This document shows positions 13,485 to 22,284 of a DNA stretch of 64,000 nucleotides, in pieces (position 1 is the stretch's first letter; every line of letters starts with the position of its first letter). The DNA is from JANXQG01 sp963780045 (lineage in GTDB: Bacteria > Planctomycetota > Planctomycetia > Pirellulales > Thermoguttaceae). Below the pieces are notes generated by a model. It made no database searches, was not told the origin of the DNA, and saw only the letters and a list, made by a program, of their open reading frames with translations. The position numbers were made by a program, and so were the translations under genes. Where the stretch lies: assembly GCA_963780045.1 (NCBI GenBank), contig CAVZZZ010000005.1, forward strand, positions 744,001 through 808,000, given 5' to 3'.

Positions 13485-13817
13485 GTGTCCCGGCCGGAGT
13501 TCAGGGGGCACCGCGTGAAAATCACGATCGTGGATGATTCGGCTGAGGAAGCCGTGACTGATGATTGGCTCAATTCCCTTCGGCAGATGGTGCAAAATGG
13601 CGTGCTAGTCGTCCAGCCTGCCGATGACAGTCGAGAGGGTATTTACCAGGCAGCGAAATGGCAGCGACCTAAGGGCAATTCTCGGGGCGTTGCGCTTCGA
13701 CCTATCCCAAAGCGCTTGCTTCGGCTGCGCTCATTTTTCGCGGCCATCTTACGCGAAAGCAACGGCCTAAAATCGGCCGATTCAGCCGGACTCGTCCGAT
13801 CGCCTCCGCTCATGTAA
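13485..13817 (+). CDS. Doubtful small hypothetical protein
   Basis: The frame is open from the previous stop (13382) to 13817. The middle part has protein-like composition (SIEVTGDWEDLVSRPEF, VKITIVDDSAEEAV, DDWLNSLRQM) resembling small antitoxin-like or DUF proteins, but the last third is Arg-rich and looks like untranslated DNA. No ATG is present: GTG at 13485 is the given start, and a CTG lies upstream at 13443. It may be the decayed remains of a small gene. The rest of 13383-13932 holds only a promoter. Confidence 0.25.
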   Translation: MSRPEFRGHRVKITIVDDSAEEAVTDDWLNSLRQMVQNGVLVVQPADDSREGIYQAAKWQRPKGNSRGVALRPIPKRLLRLRSFFAAILRESNGLKSADSAGLVRSPPLM

Positions 13818-13871
13818 CATCCGATGCCGTAACGGTTTATGGACTCTCCGGCAACTGTGTTTTTATCGCTC

Positions 13872-13900
13872 TTGTGATTCCGGCGGCGGGCGGATAGACT
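13872..13900 (+). promoter_or_regulatory. Putative promoter of the DUF1207 gene
   Basis: TTGTGA (13872-13877), 17-base spacer, TAGACT (13895-13900); the leader to the ATG at 13933 would be about 26 bases and contains a GAAAGG ribosome-binding-like stretch. Confidence 0.4.
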
Positions 13901-13932
13901 CCGCCGCGGAAAGGTCGAGCGAAGAAACCATT

Positions 13933-15060
13933 ATGATTGCTTCGTTGAAGCGGGGATTTCTCGCGACGGTGCTATCGGCCGGACTTGCCGTGTCATTTCA
14001 AGTCCCGGCGGCCCAAGCGCAACCTGCCGCAATGCCCATTACCGTGCTGGACGACGGCCACACCGCCGCCGCGCCGCTGACGCACTACATGGGCGCCCCA
14101 TACTCCGCCGCGGGCGCGATCGAACCCAATTCGCCTTCGCAGTTCCTGCAAGCCCAATACGAAGTAGGGCAGCCTTGGCCGTCCGCTCCGGCGGCGCAGC
14201 CTTTGCCGGGGCAGCTAGCCGGGCCGCCATGTCCGGTCGCCGCTCCGCCGCCGGCCGGTTTCGAGCCGCTGCCCACCGAATTGCCGCAGCCGGCCGCATG
14301 GGCCACGCCGTGGACTTGGCAAGTCTTGCCCGATGGTTTGATGTACAAGAACTATCTGGCCAGTAACGAGGAGGCCCGGCTGGGCACGGAGTTGTACCAC
14401 AGCAAGGAACTTGGCTGGACGTGGGACTCGAACCTCGGCGCCCACGTGGGGCTGATCCGCTACGGAACGCAAGACGCGGCGTGGCCGGAAGGCTTTCAAT
14501 TGGATGCCGAAGGCGTCGCCTTGGTGCGATTGGACAGCGACCGCAGCATCGTTGACAGCGATTTCCGCTTCGGCTTCCCGCTCACTTGGCGTGAAGGCCC
14601 GTGGGAATTCAAGTTCGGCTACTATCATATAAGCTCGCATTTGGGCGATATCTACATCGAAAACCATCCGGGCATCGAGCGGATCAACTACAAGCGCGAG
14701 CAACTCGTGATGGGACTAGCCTATCGTCCCGTGCCCAGCCTGAGATTCTACAGCGAGGCGAACTGGGCGTTCAATGAAGAGGGCGGCTCCAAGCCTTGGG
14801 AGTTCCAGTTCGGCATCGACTACAGCCCCGTGCAGCCCAACGGCTTCTGCGGCGCGCCTTTCGCCGCGTTCAACACCAAGCTCATGGAAGACGTGAATTA
14901 CGCCGGCAATTTCACGGTCGAGGCCGGCTGGCAGTGGCGGGGCCAAACGGGCCACACGCTTCGTACCGGGCTGACATACTTCAACGGCTACAGCTACGAG
15001 CGGCAGTTCTACAACCAGTGGCAGAGCTTCATCGGCGCGGGGCTCTGGTACGATTTCTGA
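13933..15060 (+). CDS. DUF1207 family outer-membrane-like protein
   Basis: A 375-residue exported protein. An N-terminal signal peptide (GFLATVLSAGLAVSFQVPAAQAQ) is followed by a Pro/Ala-rich linker to about residue 125 and then a beta-rich domain that begins QVLPDGLMYKNYLASNEEARLG and includes WEFKFGYYHISSHLGD, a pattern I recognise as DUF1207. Alternating aromatic/polar strands and a terminal aromatic (WYDF, ending in Phe) suggest an outer-membrane barrel whose last residue serves as the assembly signal. The gene is monocistronic and has its own promoter. The function of DUF1207 proteins is unknown; adhesion or lipid roles would be speculation. Confidence 0.8.
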   Translation: MIASLKRGFLATVLSAGLAVSFQVPAAQAQPAAMPITVLDDGHTAAAPLTHYMGAPYSAAGAIEPNSPSQFLQAQYEVGQPWPSAPAAQPLPGQLAGPPCPVAAPPPAGFEPLPTELPQPAAWATPWTWQVLPDGLMYKNYLASNEEARLGTELYHSKELGWTWDSNLGAHVGLIRYGTQDAAWPEGFQLDAEGVALVRLDSDRSIVDSDFRFGFPLTWREGPWEFKFGYYHISSHLGDIYIENHPGIERINYKREQLVMGLAYRPVPSLRFYSEANWAFNEEGGSKPWEFQFGIDYSPVQPNGFCGAPFAAFNTKLMEDVNYAGNFTVEAGWQWRGQTGHTLRTGLTYFNGYSYERQFYNQWQSFIGAGLWYDF

Positions 15061-15227
15061 TTTTAGTGTGGCACAAGAAGTGCTCAATGGCGGTAACAGG
15101 ATTTATAGGTACGCTTTTTGCAAAACGAAGCAACTTCACCAGGAAAACCTGTCGAAATCCAACGTTGGGCTTTACTGTTTTCGAAGTGTCGATGTATAAA
15201 CCGTTTTGCCAAGGAGGCAAAGGCAAT

Positions 15228-15515
15228 ATGACAGCCGAAATCGAACGAACTCCGCCGGCGGACCGGAATGTCGAGGACTTGGTTTGGGCGATGCTGGACG
15301 AGCAAATCTCGGATCATGACTTTCACCGCCTGGAGGAACTGCTCAGGGTCGATCAAGACGCCCGGCAGATCTATTTACAGTGTGTGCAACTGCACGTCGA
15401 CCTGATGTACCGCTTCAATCCCGACTACAGTCCGGCCGGCCACGCGCCGGTTGGCCTTCCTGTCGACATGCCCATGCCGAGCGCCGACGCCTCGGTTTCA
15501 GATCCGGCGATCTAG
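15228..15515 (+). CDS. Small protein like the N-terminal segment of planctomycete FecR/LamG-type proteins
   Basis: 95 residues starting at ATG 15228, which is chosen because a perfect AAGGAGG (15211-15217) lies 10 bases upstream; the longer open frame upstream has no such site. The acidic helical pattern VWAMLDEQISDHDFHRLEELLRVDQDARQIYLQCVQLHVDLMYRF resembles the short N-terminal region of planctomycete FecR-like anti-sigma regulators, usually encoded after an ECF sigma factor. Here no sigma factor, transmembrane helix or FecR domain follows, so it is either an orphan fragment or a stand-alone small protein. Function not assigned. Confidence 0.6.
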   Translation: MTAEIERTPPADRNVEDLVWAMLDEQISDHDFHRLEELLRVDQDARQIYLQCVQLHVDLMYRFNPDYSPAGHAPVGLPVDMPMPSADASVSDPAI

Positions 15516-15585
15516 CATTCTCGTCCATCTATCGAGACCGACGGCCGCGGGGCTCATCCGCGCGAATTCCGGAGGCGAATTGGCA

Positions 15586-15615
15586 TTGCTTCGGCGGCGT
15601 GAGCGTGGCTAGAAT
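15586..15615 (+). promoter_or_regulatory. Putative promoter of the SYLF gene
   Basis: TTGCTT (15586-15591), 18-base spacer, TAGAAT (15610-15615). Predicted transcription start about 15622, four bases before the ATG, so nearly leaderless. Confidence 0.45.
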
Positions 15616-15625
15616 CCCGCCCGCC

Positions 15626-16771
15626 ATGAAAACTCTCGCCGCGACATCCGCGTTTGCCGGCCTTGTGCTGCTGTGTGGAGTAGCACGCGCGCAGTACCGG
15701 GAAGCGGTGGTCGTCAACGACTCGCGGGAAGTCCTCACGGAGATCATGGCGATACCGGCCAACGGCATCCCGGCGTCGCTCCTGGCCAACGCGCAGGGCA
15801 TCGTGATCGTGCCGGACCTCGTCAAAGGCGGGTTCGTCTTGGGCGCCCGCTACGGCCGCGGCATCGCCATGGTCCGCGACGAGCGCGGCTTCTGGCGGCC
15901 GCCGGCCTTCGTAACGCTTGCCGGCGGCAGCGTGGGCTGGCAAATCGGTCTGCAAGTGACCGACATCATCCTCGTGTTCAAGACCCGCGGCAGCGTCGAC
16001 AACCTGATGCGCGGCAAGTTCACCCTCGGCGCCGACGCAGCCGCCGCCGCCGGTCCCGTAGGCCGCGAAGCCGCCGCCGCCACGGACGCCGCGCTCCGCG
16101 CGGAAATCTACACTTACTCGCGGAGCCGCGGGCTGTTCGCCGGCATTTCATTGGATGGCTCGGTCCTGCAAATGGACCACACGGCCAACGCCGCATTCTA
16201 TCAAGGCCACAATGTCACCGATCCGACGCAGTCGATTCCCGTGCCCGCGTCGGCGATTGCCTTGATGCGGACGGTAGGCTATTACACGGGCACGCCCGGC
16301 GAATCGCTGCGGCCCAACGTGGCGGCCCCGCCGGCCGTAAACCCGACGATCCCGGCGGTTCCAGGCGGACCCCCTCAGGCCGGGCCAGCAGCGCTCGCGC
16401 CGGGCGTCGCGGCAGTCGGCGTGCCGACACCCGCCGCGCCTTCGCCCGCCGACATCCAGGCGATGCGTCAGCAGCTTTCGACCGCGTCACTTCGGCTGCA
16501 CACCATACTTGACGCCAATTGGCGGAACTATCTCATGTTGCCCGCCGAGGTCTATGCCGGCAACCGGCCGCCCAACGCGGCAGGTCTTCAACAGTCGCTG
16601 AACCGGTTCGACACGGTGGCCCGCGATCCGCAATTCCTGGTGCTTTCGCAGCGGATCGAGTTTCGGGCCACGCACGAGTGGCTGAAGCGCTACATCGCAG
16701 CGACCGCCGCCGCGTCGAGCGCTCCGGCAACCGCGCGTACCGAGCCGACCCTCGCAGCCCCGCCGCGATAA
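15626..16771 (+). CDS. SYLF (YSC84-like) lipid-binding domain protein
   Basis: A 381-residue secreted protein. The signal peptide is MKTLAATSAFAGLVLLCGVARA. A SYLF/Ysc84 domain follows at about 25-215: it shows IPASLLANAQGIVIVPDLVKGGFVLGA (broken here by conserved Gly), GRGIAMVR, WRPPAFVTLAGGSVGWQIG, and the late motif SRSRGLFAGISLDGSVL. SYLF domains bind phosphoinositides in eukaryotes; bacterial versions are envelope proteins of unclear role. A Pro/Ala linker leads to a C-terminal helical part (about 275-360; LSTASLRLHTILDANWRNYL) not part of SYLF. The start ATG at 15626 is set by the signal peptide; no operon partner is evident. Confidence 0.85.
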   Translation: MKTLAATSAFAGLVLLCGVARAQYREAVVVNDSREVLTEIMAIPANGIPASLLANAQGIVIVPDLVKGGFVLGARYGRGIAMVRDERGFWRPPAFVTLAGGSVGWQIGLQVTDIILVFKTRGSVDNLMRGKFTLGADAAAAAGPVGREAAAATDAALRAEIYTYSRSRGLFAGISLDGSVLQMDHTANAAFYQGHNVTDPTQSIPVPASAIALMRTVGYYTGTPGESLRPNVAAPPAVNPTIPAVPGGPPQAGPAALAPGVAAVGVPTPAAPSPADIQAMRQQLSTASLRLHTILDANWRNYLMLPAEVYAGNRPPNAAGLQQSLNRFDTVARDPQFLVLSQRIEFRATHEWLKRYIAATAAASSAPATARTEPTLAAPPR

Positions 16772-16782
16772 GCGCCGTCAAA

Positions 16783-18598
16783 TCATTGCCCAAGTTCGTA
16801 GCAGGCGAACTGTTCGGAATTGCGAACATAGAGCCGGCCGTGGGCGACGACGGGATGGTTCCAAGTCTTCCCTTCAATGGCCTGGAAGCGGCACAGTTCG
16901 TGATACGCGGTTGGATCGGCGGCAACGAGGACCGCTTCGCCCTTTTCCGAGATCACAACGAGCAACGGCTGGTCGGCCAACAACAACACCTGGCCGCTCC
17001 CGTAGCGGCCGCCCTTCCACCGCTGCCGGCCGGTTGCCAAGTCGATGCACGTGAGCACGCGGGTATCGAACCCGTAGGCGGCATCGCCGCAGACCACGAA
17101 ATCGTTGAACGTAGGTTTCAGGAACCGCGAGGCCCAGCGCTGCTCTTCGGTCCACGATCCGCCGTTGTGCGCGAGCGTCCAAGAGGACCGTGCCGACGCC
17201 TGCTCCGCCGTCGAAGAGAACTTCCTTGGAGGCCACGACCCGTGGTTGCACCGAGCACGGGACCCCCGGACTGCCGGCCGTGGCATGTTTCCACAGCAGA
17301 TTGCCCGAAGGCGGATCGACTGCGAACAGCCCGGAGTTACTGACGGCCAGGACCGCTTGAGCATCGCCTATGGCGGCAAGTTGCGGCGAGCTGTAGCTGA
17401 GCTTGCCCGCCGGGAAGGACCACGCCGGCTCGCCCGAATCGGCGCGATACGCCCGCAGCGACCTGAGCGAATCGGCGGCGGCGAAATCGCCACAGGCAAA
17501 AACGACGACCAGATCGCCGACTACCAGAGGCGAGCTGGAGAAGCCCCACAAGGGCGGTTTCGTCTCGGCGTCGCGGGCAATATCGCGGGTCCAGCGCCGC
17601 TGGCCCGTCCCGGCATCGAGGCAGTTGAGGATACCTGTACGCCCAGCGAAAAGATTCGTCCGGCCGCGAAGGTCGGCGTCGCCCGCGGACCGGGTCCGCC
17701 CTGGTCGTCTTCGTGCCGCACTGTGTCCTCGTGCGACCAGATGGTATTCCCTGTCGCCGCGTCGAGGCAAAGCACGGCTTCCTTGTCGCCGGCTTGTTCT
17801 TGCGTGAAGAGCCGGCTGCCCACCACGGCCACGGACGACCATGCCGGGCCGATCGGCCGCTTCCAGAGCAATCGCGGCGGCTTCTCGTTCCAATTGGTGG
17901 CGATGCGGACGTCATGCACCGAGCCGTCGCGGTTCGGGCCGCGGAATCCCGGCCAATCGCCCGGCTTAAGGGCTAGTTCCAGCTTCGCGGCGGACGACGA
18001 TTCGGCGACGGCCGCGGGCTTGTTGTTGCTGGCGCGCTCCTTGAGGTAAACCTGCTCGGCCGTCGGGCTGAAACGAGAATGCACCGCAAACTGAAACGCG
18101 CCGTCCACTCCTTCGGTGCGGACCAACAGAAAGCCGCAACCAGCCAGGCCGAGCAAAACGCACAAGGCGGCCGTGCGGCGCTCGCTCGCCATTGTCCGCA
18201 GCACCAGCACGCCAAGGCCCCATACGGTCATGCCGATCGGCAAGCCGAAAAGGAATAAAAGGCCGCCGGCCGTTTTGTGGGCGAGCAGCGGCGTGGCGAC
18301 GCCGACAAGAATGGCCGCGGCAAGCACCCACAAACGCTCCTTCCACCGAACGCGGCTCCAGGCAAGCCACCATACTAGAAAGAGCAGCACCGCAACGCCC
18401 GTAGTGGCCATCAGGAGCAAGAAACGCCAAATAGCCCAAAGAGGCGCCGACTTCCGTCCAGCGCAGTAGCGCATGAACGATCCAGTAAACGGCCACCAGC
18501 GCAATGGCCGGCCAGACCCGCGGCGGCTTCACAGCTCTGCTGGCTGGTTCTTGAGGCAAATCAGACGAAACGGGGGTATTCTCGGAAGTATTGGACAT
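16783..18598 (-). CDS. Membrane-anchored PQQ-type beta-propeller protein (three frame breaks)
   Basis: Reads leftward in four frame segments that join into one ~604-residue protein; breaks are near 18420, 17640 and 17180. The N-terminus has about four transmembrane helices (WPAIALVAVYWIVHALL, LLLMATTGVAVLLFLVWWLAW, then two more), followed by a propeller starting GDWPGFRGPNRDGSV. Repeated blades show LCLDAATGNTIWS, NCLDAGTGQRRWTRDI, AVDPPSGNLLWKH and TCIDLATGRQRWKGG, typical of PQQ/BamB-like repeats. Planctomycetes have many such proteins, generally as secreted or anchored scaffolds with no quinone bound. A putative promoter with TAGAAT six bases before the ATG suggests a leaderless mRNA. Convergent with the SYLF gene, only 11 bases apart. 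Confidence 0.8.
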
Positions 18599-18604
18599 GC
18601 AGTT

Positions 18605-18634
18605 ATTCTAGTGCTTTGCATGAAGCCGCGACAA
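18605..18634 (-). promoter_or_regulatory. Putative leaderless promoter of the PQQ-propeller gene
   Basis: On the minus strand TTGTCG (18634-18629), 18-base spacer, TAGAAT (18610-18605), then exactly six bases to the ATG (18598). Confidence 0.45.
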
Positions 18635-18731
18635 GGCGTTTGCGGGAGTGGCGCGGAACTCGCTCAAAAGGTTTTTCCGCGCTTCGATCATCGACGTTCT
18701 ACAGCCAATTCCAACGAAGTCCAAAAAATGC

Positions 18732-18759
18732 TTGACTACCTTGCAAGAGAGGCTACAAT
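18732..18759 (+). promoter_or_regulatory. Strong putative promoter of the PEP-CTERM/monooxygenase pair
   Basis: TTGACT (18732-18737), 16-base spacer, TACAAT (18754-18759), close to the sigma-70 consensus. It predicts a leader of about 128 bases before the ATG at 18894; I see no clear structure in that leader. Confidence 0.6.
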
Positions 18760-18893
18760 GTAGCGGTAGGTTTGATTCCCTTATAAGACCTTTTCACGGA
18801 AGCGCACATCCAACCACGAGGCAGCGGCTGATCGGCAAGAGTTACGGCAGCAATGCATAGGCGGCCACTGATTTGGCCGCTTGCCGACGAGAT

Positions 18894-19604
18894 ATGGAAA
18901 CCCGGTTCTTCGCCCGGCGGCCCTTCCCCCGGCGGCTCGGCGCTTTCCGCCTGTTGATCTCTCTCTTTTGCTTGGCCGCGCGGAACCCTCGCCTGTCGGC
19001 CTCGGTTTGCCATCCAGGACCGTCGTTCCCCGTGCCGATCATTGAGTCGCTAAACAGCAGTGAAACGGCCAGCGGCTTTTCCGCGGCCGGCAACGTGACG
19101 CTTGTCGGCAGCGGGCTTTACGGCATGACGATCGGCGGCGCCAACACGCTTGGCAACGTTTTTGGCGTCGGGGTCAACAGCACGAACTACCAAAACCTGA
19201 TTTCCTTTACCGGCAGCGGCGGAACGGCGAGCGGCGCGAACCCGCAGGGCAGCCTGACGCTCGTCGGCAGCGGGCTTTACGGCATGACAAATGGCGGCGG
19301 CGCGGACAGTTACGGCAACGTCTTCAGCGTCGGCACGGACGGCACGAGCTACCAGGAACTTTACGACTTCACTGGCGGCACGGATGGCGCATTCCCGCTG
19401 GGCGATTTGACGCTTAGCAACGGAACGTTGTTTGGAATGACCGACCAGGGAGGCGCAAGCGGCGTGGGGACCGTTTTCGCCCTCGCCTTGCCCGCGCCCA
19501 CGCCCGAACCGGGCACGCTCGCGCTTGCCGGCGGCGGCGCGGCGCTCGTGCTGGCGGCGCAACGCTGGCGACGGCGGCAACCAAGGCGTGGACAGCAAGC
19601 ATGA
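18894..19604 (+). CDS. PEP-CTERM sorted surface protein with GloVer-type repeats
   Basis: 236 residues from ATG 18894 (a TTG seven codons earlier is less likely). About three repeats of the Gloeobacter/Verrucomicrobia choice-of-anchor type are visible: LTLVGSGLYGMT...GNVFSVGTDGTSYQELYDFTGG. The C-terminus has PTPEPGTLAL, a hydrophobic stretch and a basic RWRRRQPRR tail, the PEP-CTERM sorting signal that exosortase systems process for export into the surface or matrix. The N-terminus contains RRPFPRRLGAFRLLISLFCLAA, a plausible signal peptide. It looks shorter than usual members, possibly missing N-terminal repeats. Its stop overlaps the next start (ATGA), so the two are translationally coupled even though one is exported and the other cytosolic. 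Confidence 0.8.
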   Translation: METRFFARRPFPRRLGAFRLLISLFCLAARNPRLSASVCHPGPSFPVPIIESLNSSETASGFSAAGNVTLVGSGLYGMTIGGANTLGNVFGVGVNSTNYQNLISFTGSGGTASGANPQGSLTLVGSGLYGMTNGGGADSYGNVFSVGTDGTSYQELYDFTGGTDGAFPLGDLTLSNGTLFGMTDQGGASGVGTVFALALPAPTPEPGTLALAGGGAALVLAAQRWRRRQPRRGQQA

Positions 19605-21061
19605 ATCATCCTGTCTTGATCGTCGGCGCTGGGCCGGTCGGAATGACCATGGCCGCTGAACTCACGCGCTATGGCGTGCCCGTTCGCATCATTGACAAGG
19701 CCCCCGCTCGCACGGACAAATCGAAGGCGCTGGTTATCTGGAGCCGCACCCTGGAACTCCTGGACCGGGGCGGAGGCGCAAGCGCGTTTATTGACGCGGG
19801 TTTCAAAGCCCTGGCGGCGAACTTCATCGTCCACGACAAAACCCTCGGCCGTGTCAACTTGGATACGATCGAAAGCCCCTATCCTTTTGCCCTCATGCTC
19901 CCGCAATCCGAGACGGAGCGCCTGCTGGAAGAAAGGCTCCATGCCCTCGGCGTCACCATCGAGCGTCCGGTGGAACTGGTCAGTTTCACGCCCGCGCCCG
20001 ATGGAGTTGACGCTGTGCTGCGTCATGCGGACGGGCGGCAGGAGAACGTCTCCACGGATTGGTTGCTGGGATGCGATGGCGCGCACAGCGCCGTGCGGCA
20101 CGGCCTTTCCGCGGCCTTTGCCGGGGAAACCATGAAGAGCGACTGGATTCTGGCCGACGTCCGTGCCAGCGGTTATCCGTTCCCCGACACGGAAGTTTCC
20201 ATTTATTGGCATCGGGACGGGGTGTTTGTGATATTTCCCATCGCTCCAGGCCGCTATCGCGTCATGGCCGATCTGCCTCCCACTGTCGGCGATCAGCCGC
20301 CCTCGCCGACCCTGGAGCAAGCGCAGGCGGTCGTGGACCGCCGAGGACCGTCCGGGATGCGCCTCCACGACCCCATCTGGCTGACCGGTTTCCGGATCAA
20401 CGGGCGCAAAGTAGCGGACTATCGCCGCGGGCGCGTCTTTCTTTCCGGCGACGCCGCTCACGTCCACAGCCCGGCGGGCGGGCAGGGCATGAACACGGGC
20501 ATGCAGGATGCGTTCAACCTGTCGTGGAAATTGGCCCTCGTGATCCGCGGGAACTGCGGCGAACAGTTGTTGGAAAGTTACAGCCCCGAGCGCAGCGGCG
20601 TCGGCGACCATGTCCTCAAGGCGGCTGGCCGATTGACGGAAATTGGCACGATGCATAACCCCGTGTTGCAAACCATCCGCAACATCGTCGGCCATGCCGT
20701 GCTGGGCCTCGTGCCGGTTCAACGGGCCCTTGCCGCCAACATGAGTGAAATCACCATTGGTTATCCGAAAAGCCCGCTGAACGGTTCGGCCTTGGCAAAA
20801 GGGCCGAAACCGGGCGAACGCGCGGCCCCGGTCGCCGGTCGCAAGCCCTTCGGGTCGGGCAGTACCCCGCAATTCAGTTTGTGTGCCGTGGAATCCGCGG
20901 CGACAGCGCAACTCGTCAAAGAATTTGAGGACTTGTTGAGCCCTGATTTACTCCTGCCGCCGAGCCAGGATGGAATCTGGCTCGTCCGCCCCGACGGTTA
21001 CGTTGCATGCGCCGCCAAAGATGTGTCCGCCATCTCGGATTATTTGACTGGTCTTACTTGA
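19601..21061 (+). CDS. FAD-dependent aromatic-ring monooxygenase (PheA/TfdB-like)
   Basis: 486-residue class A flavoprotein monooxygenase that would hydroxylate an aromatic or polyketide substrate using NAD(P)H and O2. The sequence shows the dinucleotide fold VLIVGAGPVGMTMAAEL, the DG motif GCDGAHSAVRHGL, and the GD motif VFLSGDAAHVHSPAGGQG that binds the FAD ribityl chain. The last ~90 residues (IWLVRPDGYVACAAKD) match the thioredoxin-like C-terminal domain of this family. It overlaps the PEP-CTERM gene by four bases and has no other pathway neighbour, so the substrate is unknown and horizontal acquisition is possible. The end at 21061 faces a leftward gene. Confidence 0.88.
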   Translation: MNHPVLIVGAGPVGMTMAAELTRYGVPVRIIDKAPARTDKSKALVIWSRTLELLDRGGGASAFIDAGFKALAANFIVHDKTLGRVNLDTIESPYPFALMLPQSETERLLEERLHALGVTIERPVELVSFTPAPDGVDAVLRHADGRQENVSTDWLLGCDGAHSAVRHGLSAAFAGETMKSDWILADVRASGYPFPDTEVSIYWHRDGVFVIFPIAPGRYRVMADLPPTVGDQPPSPTLEQAQAVVDRRGPSGMRLHDPIWLTGFRINGRKVADYRRGRVFLSGDAAHVHSPAGGQGMNTGMQDAFNLSWKLALVIRGNCGEQLLESYSPERSGVGDHVLKAAGRLTEIGTMHNPVLQTIRNIVGHAVLGLVPVQRALAANMSEITIGYPKSPLNGSALAKGPKPGERAAPVAGRKPFGSGSTPQFSLCAVESAATAQLVKEFEDLLSPDLLLPPSQDGIWLVRPDGYVACAAKDVSAISDYLTGLT

Positions 21062-21139
21062 AAGAGGAGATACATTTTTTGGCTACCTTTGTTCTCTTCC
21101 AAAGCGAGCCGCGGCTGCACCTGCCCGCGGCGTGCCTTT

Positions 21140-22147
21140 TCACTTTCCGGCAGTGAGCGCCGCGAAACCGAACCGGTCTTCGCCCGAATCGAACTCGCCG
21201 TTGACGGCATACCACTGGCCGTCGACGCGGCGAAAGAGCTTTTTGACGCTCACCGTGTCGTTGGTGGCGAAGGCAAGAGCGCCGATGACGCCCAGGGCGA
21301 GAAACCCGGTCGTGGATTGGCGCGTCAGCTTGATCTCGCCGGACACTTCGGCCAGGTCGCCTTCAACTCGCTCGATGCGAATTTTGCGGACGCTGGCTTG
21401 CGTACCTTTGTAATGCAGCGCCTTCCAGTAGTCGCGGAAGCCCTCGAACTTGTCGAAACAGAAAGAGTCGGAATCGAGGCCGAACTTGGGCATCGCCGGC
21501 CGCAGCCGAAGCGATTCGTCCTTGTCGGCATCCAATACGCAGTGGTAGGCGAAAAGATAGCACTTTCGGCAAAGCCTGCCCCAAAATGCCTTGGCACCTT
21601 TCAACGGCGTGGTGCGGCCGAAATACTTGACGGCAAACAGGTCCCGGACTCCAAAGATCAGCGTCAACGCGGCGGCAAATATGCCGATGATCGTCGCTAT
21701 GAACCCGATGACGAAAAGGCCCGAGCGCTGGTCGTGCGAAAACCCGAACACGGCGGCAACAATCGACAGCAAGGTCACGGCAGCCAGGATGAGCGTGGAC
21801 ATTGGGAACCAGCCCGTCACCTCCCACGGCAGCTTGCGCGGTGGACCGGCGGCCGGTTGCGCCAAACGGAGCTCCTTGTCCTTCAACCGGCCGGCCGCCG
21901 ACTCCTCGTCAAAACCCGGTGGAATCTCCGTTTTGCAAAACTTGCAGCGGACGGCAACGCGAAGGATCGTCTCGCCGCAGTGAGGGCATTTCTTTGTCGG
22001 CTCCGATGCTTTGACGGGCTTTGCAGCCACAGCGGGCGCGGCTGGGACGCGCAACGCTTCGCGACAATGCGGACACTGCACGACCTTGCCGAAATGCTGC
22101 TCACTGGCCGCAAGCGCTTTGCCGCAAGCCGGACAACGTAGATGCAT
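21140..22147 (-). CDS. Zinc-ribbon membrane protein of unknown function
   Basis: 335 residues, reading left from ATG 22147 (preferred because GGAG lies about 10 bases upstream; an open start also exists at 22201). Two CxxC pairs, CPACGK...CPHCRE and CPHCGE...CKFCKT, form two zinc ribbons in the first ~75 residues. Two transmembrane helices follow (TLILAAVTLLSIVAAVFGF and GLFVIGFIATIIGIFAAALTLIFG), then a ~150-residue soluble domain containing RIERVEGDLAEVSGEIKLTRQ and ending in a small beta domain (VSVKKLFRRVDGQWYAVNGEF). Such zinc-ribbon plus TM architectures are common in planctomycetes with no known role. I cannot name it. Confidence 0.75.
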   Translation of the reverse strand: MHLRCPACGKALAASEQHFGKVVQCPHCREALRVPAAPAVAAKPVKASEPTKKCPHCGETILRVAVRCKFCKTEIPPGFDEESAAGRLKDKELRLAQPAAGPPRKLPWEVTGWFPMSTLILAAVTLLSIVAAVFGFSHDQRSGLFVIGFIATIIGIFAAALTLIFGVRDLFAVKYFGRTTPLKGAKAFWGRLCRKCYLFAYHCVLDADKDESLRLRPAMPKFGLDSDSFCFDKFEGFRDYWKALHYKGTQASVRKIRIERVEGDLAEVSGEIKLTRQSTTGFLALGVIGALAFATNDTVSVKKLFRRVDGQWYAVNGEFDSGEDRFGFAALTAGK

Positions 22148-22284
22148 GAGAGTTCTCCGCGGGAGTTTCGCGCCGCCGGTCTTAGTGCGCTTCGCCGGCA
22201 AGAACCCTCAGACCGGCGCAAAGCAAATCTTAACGTGCATTGCACGCGCGTGTCAATGATCGTCAGACAGCACGGCTACAACAC

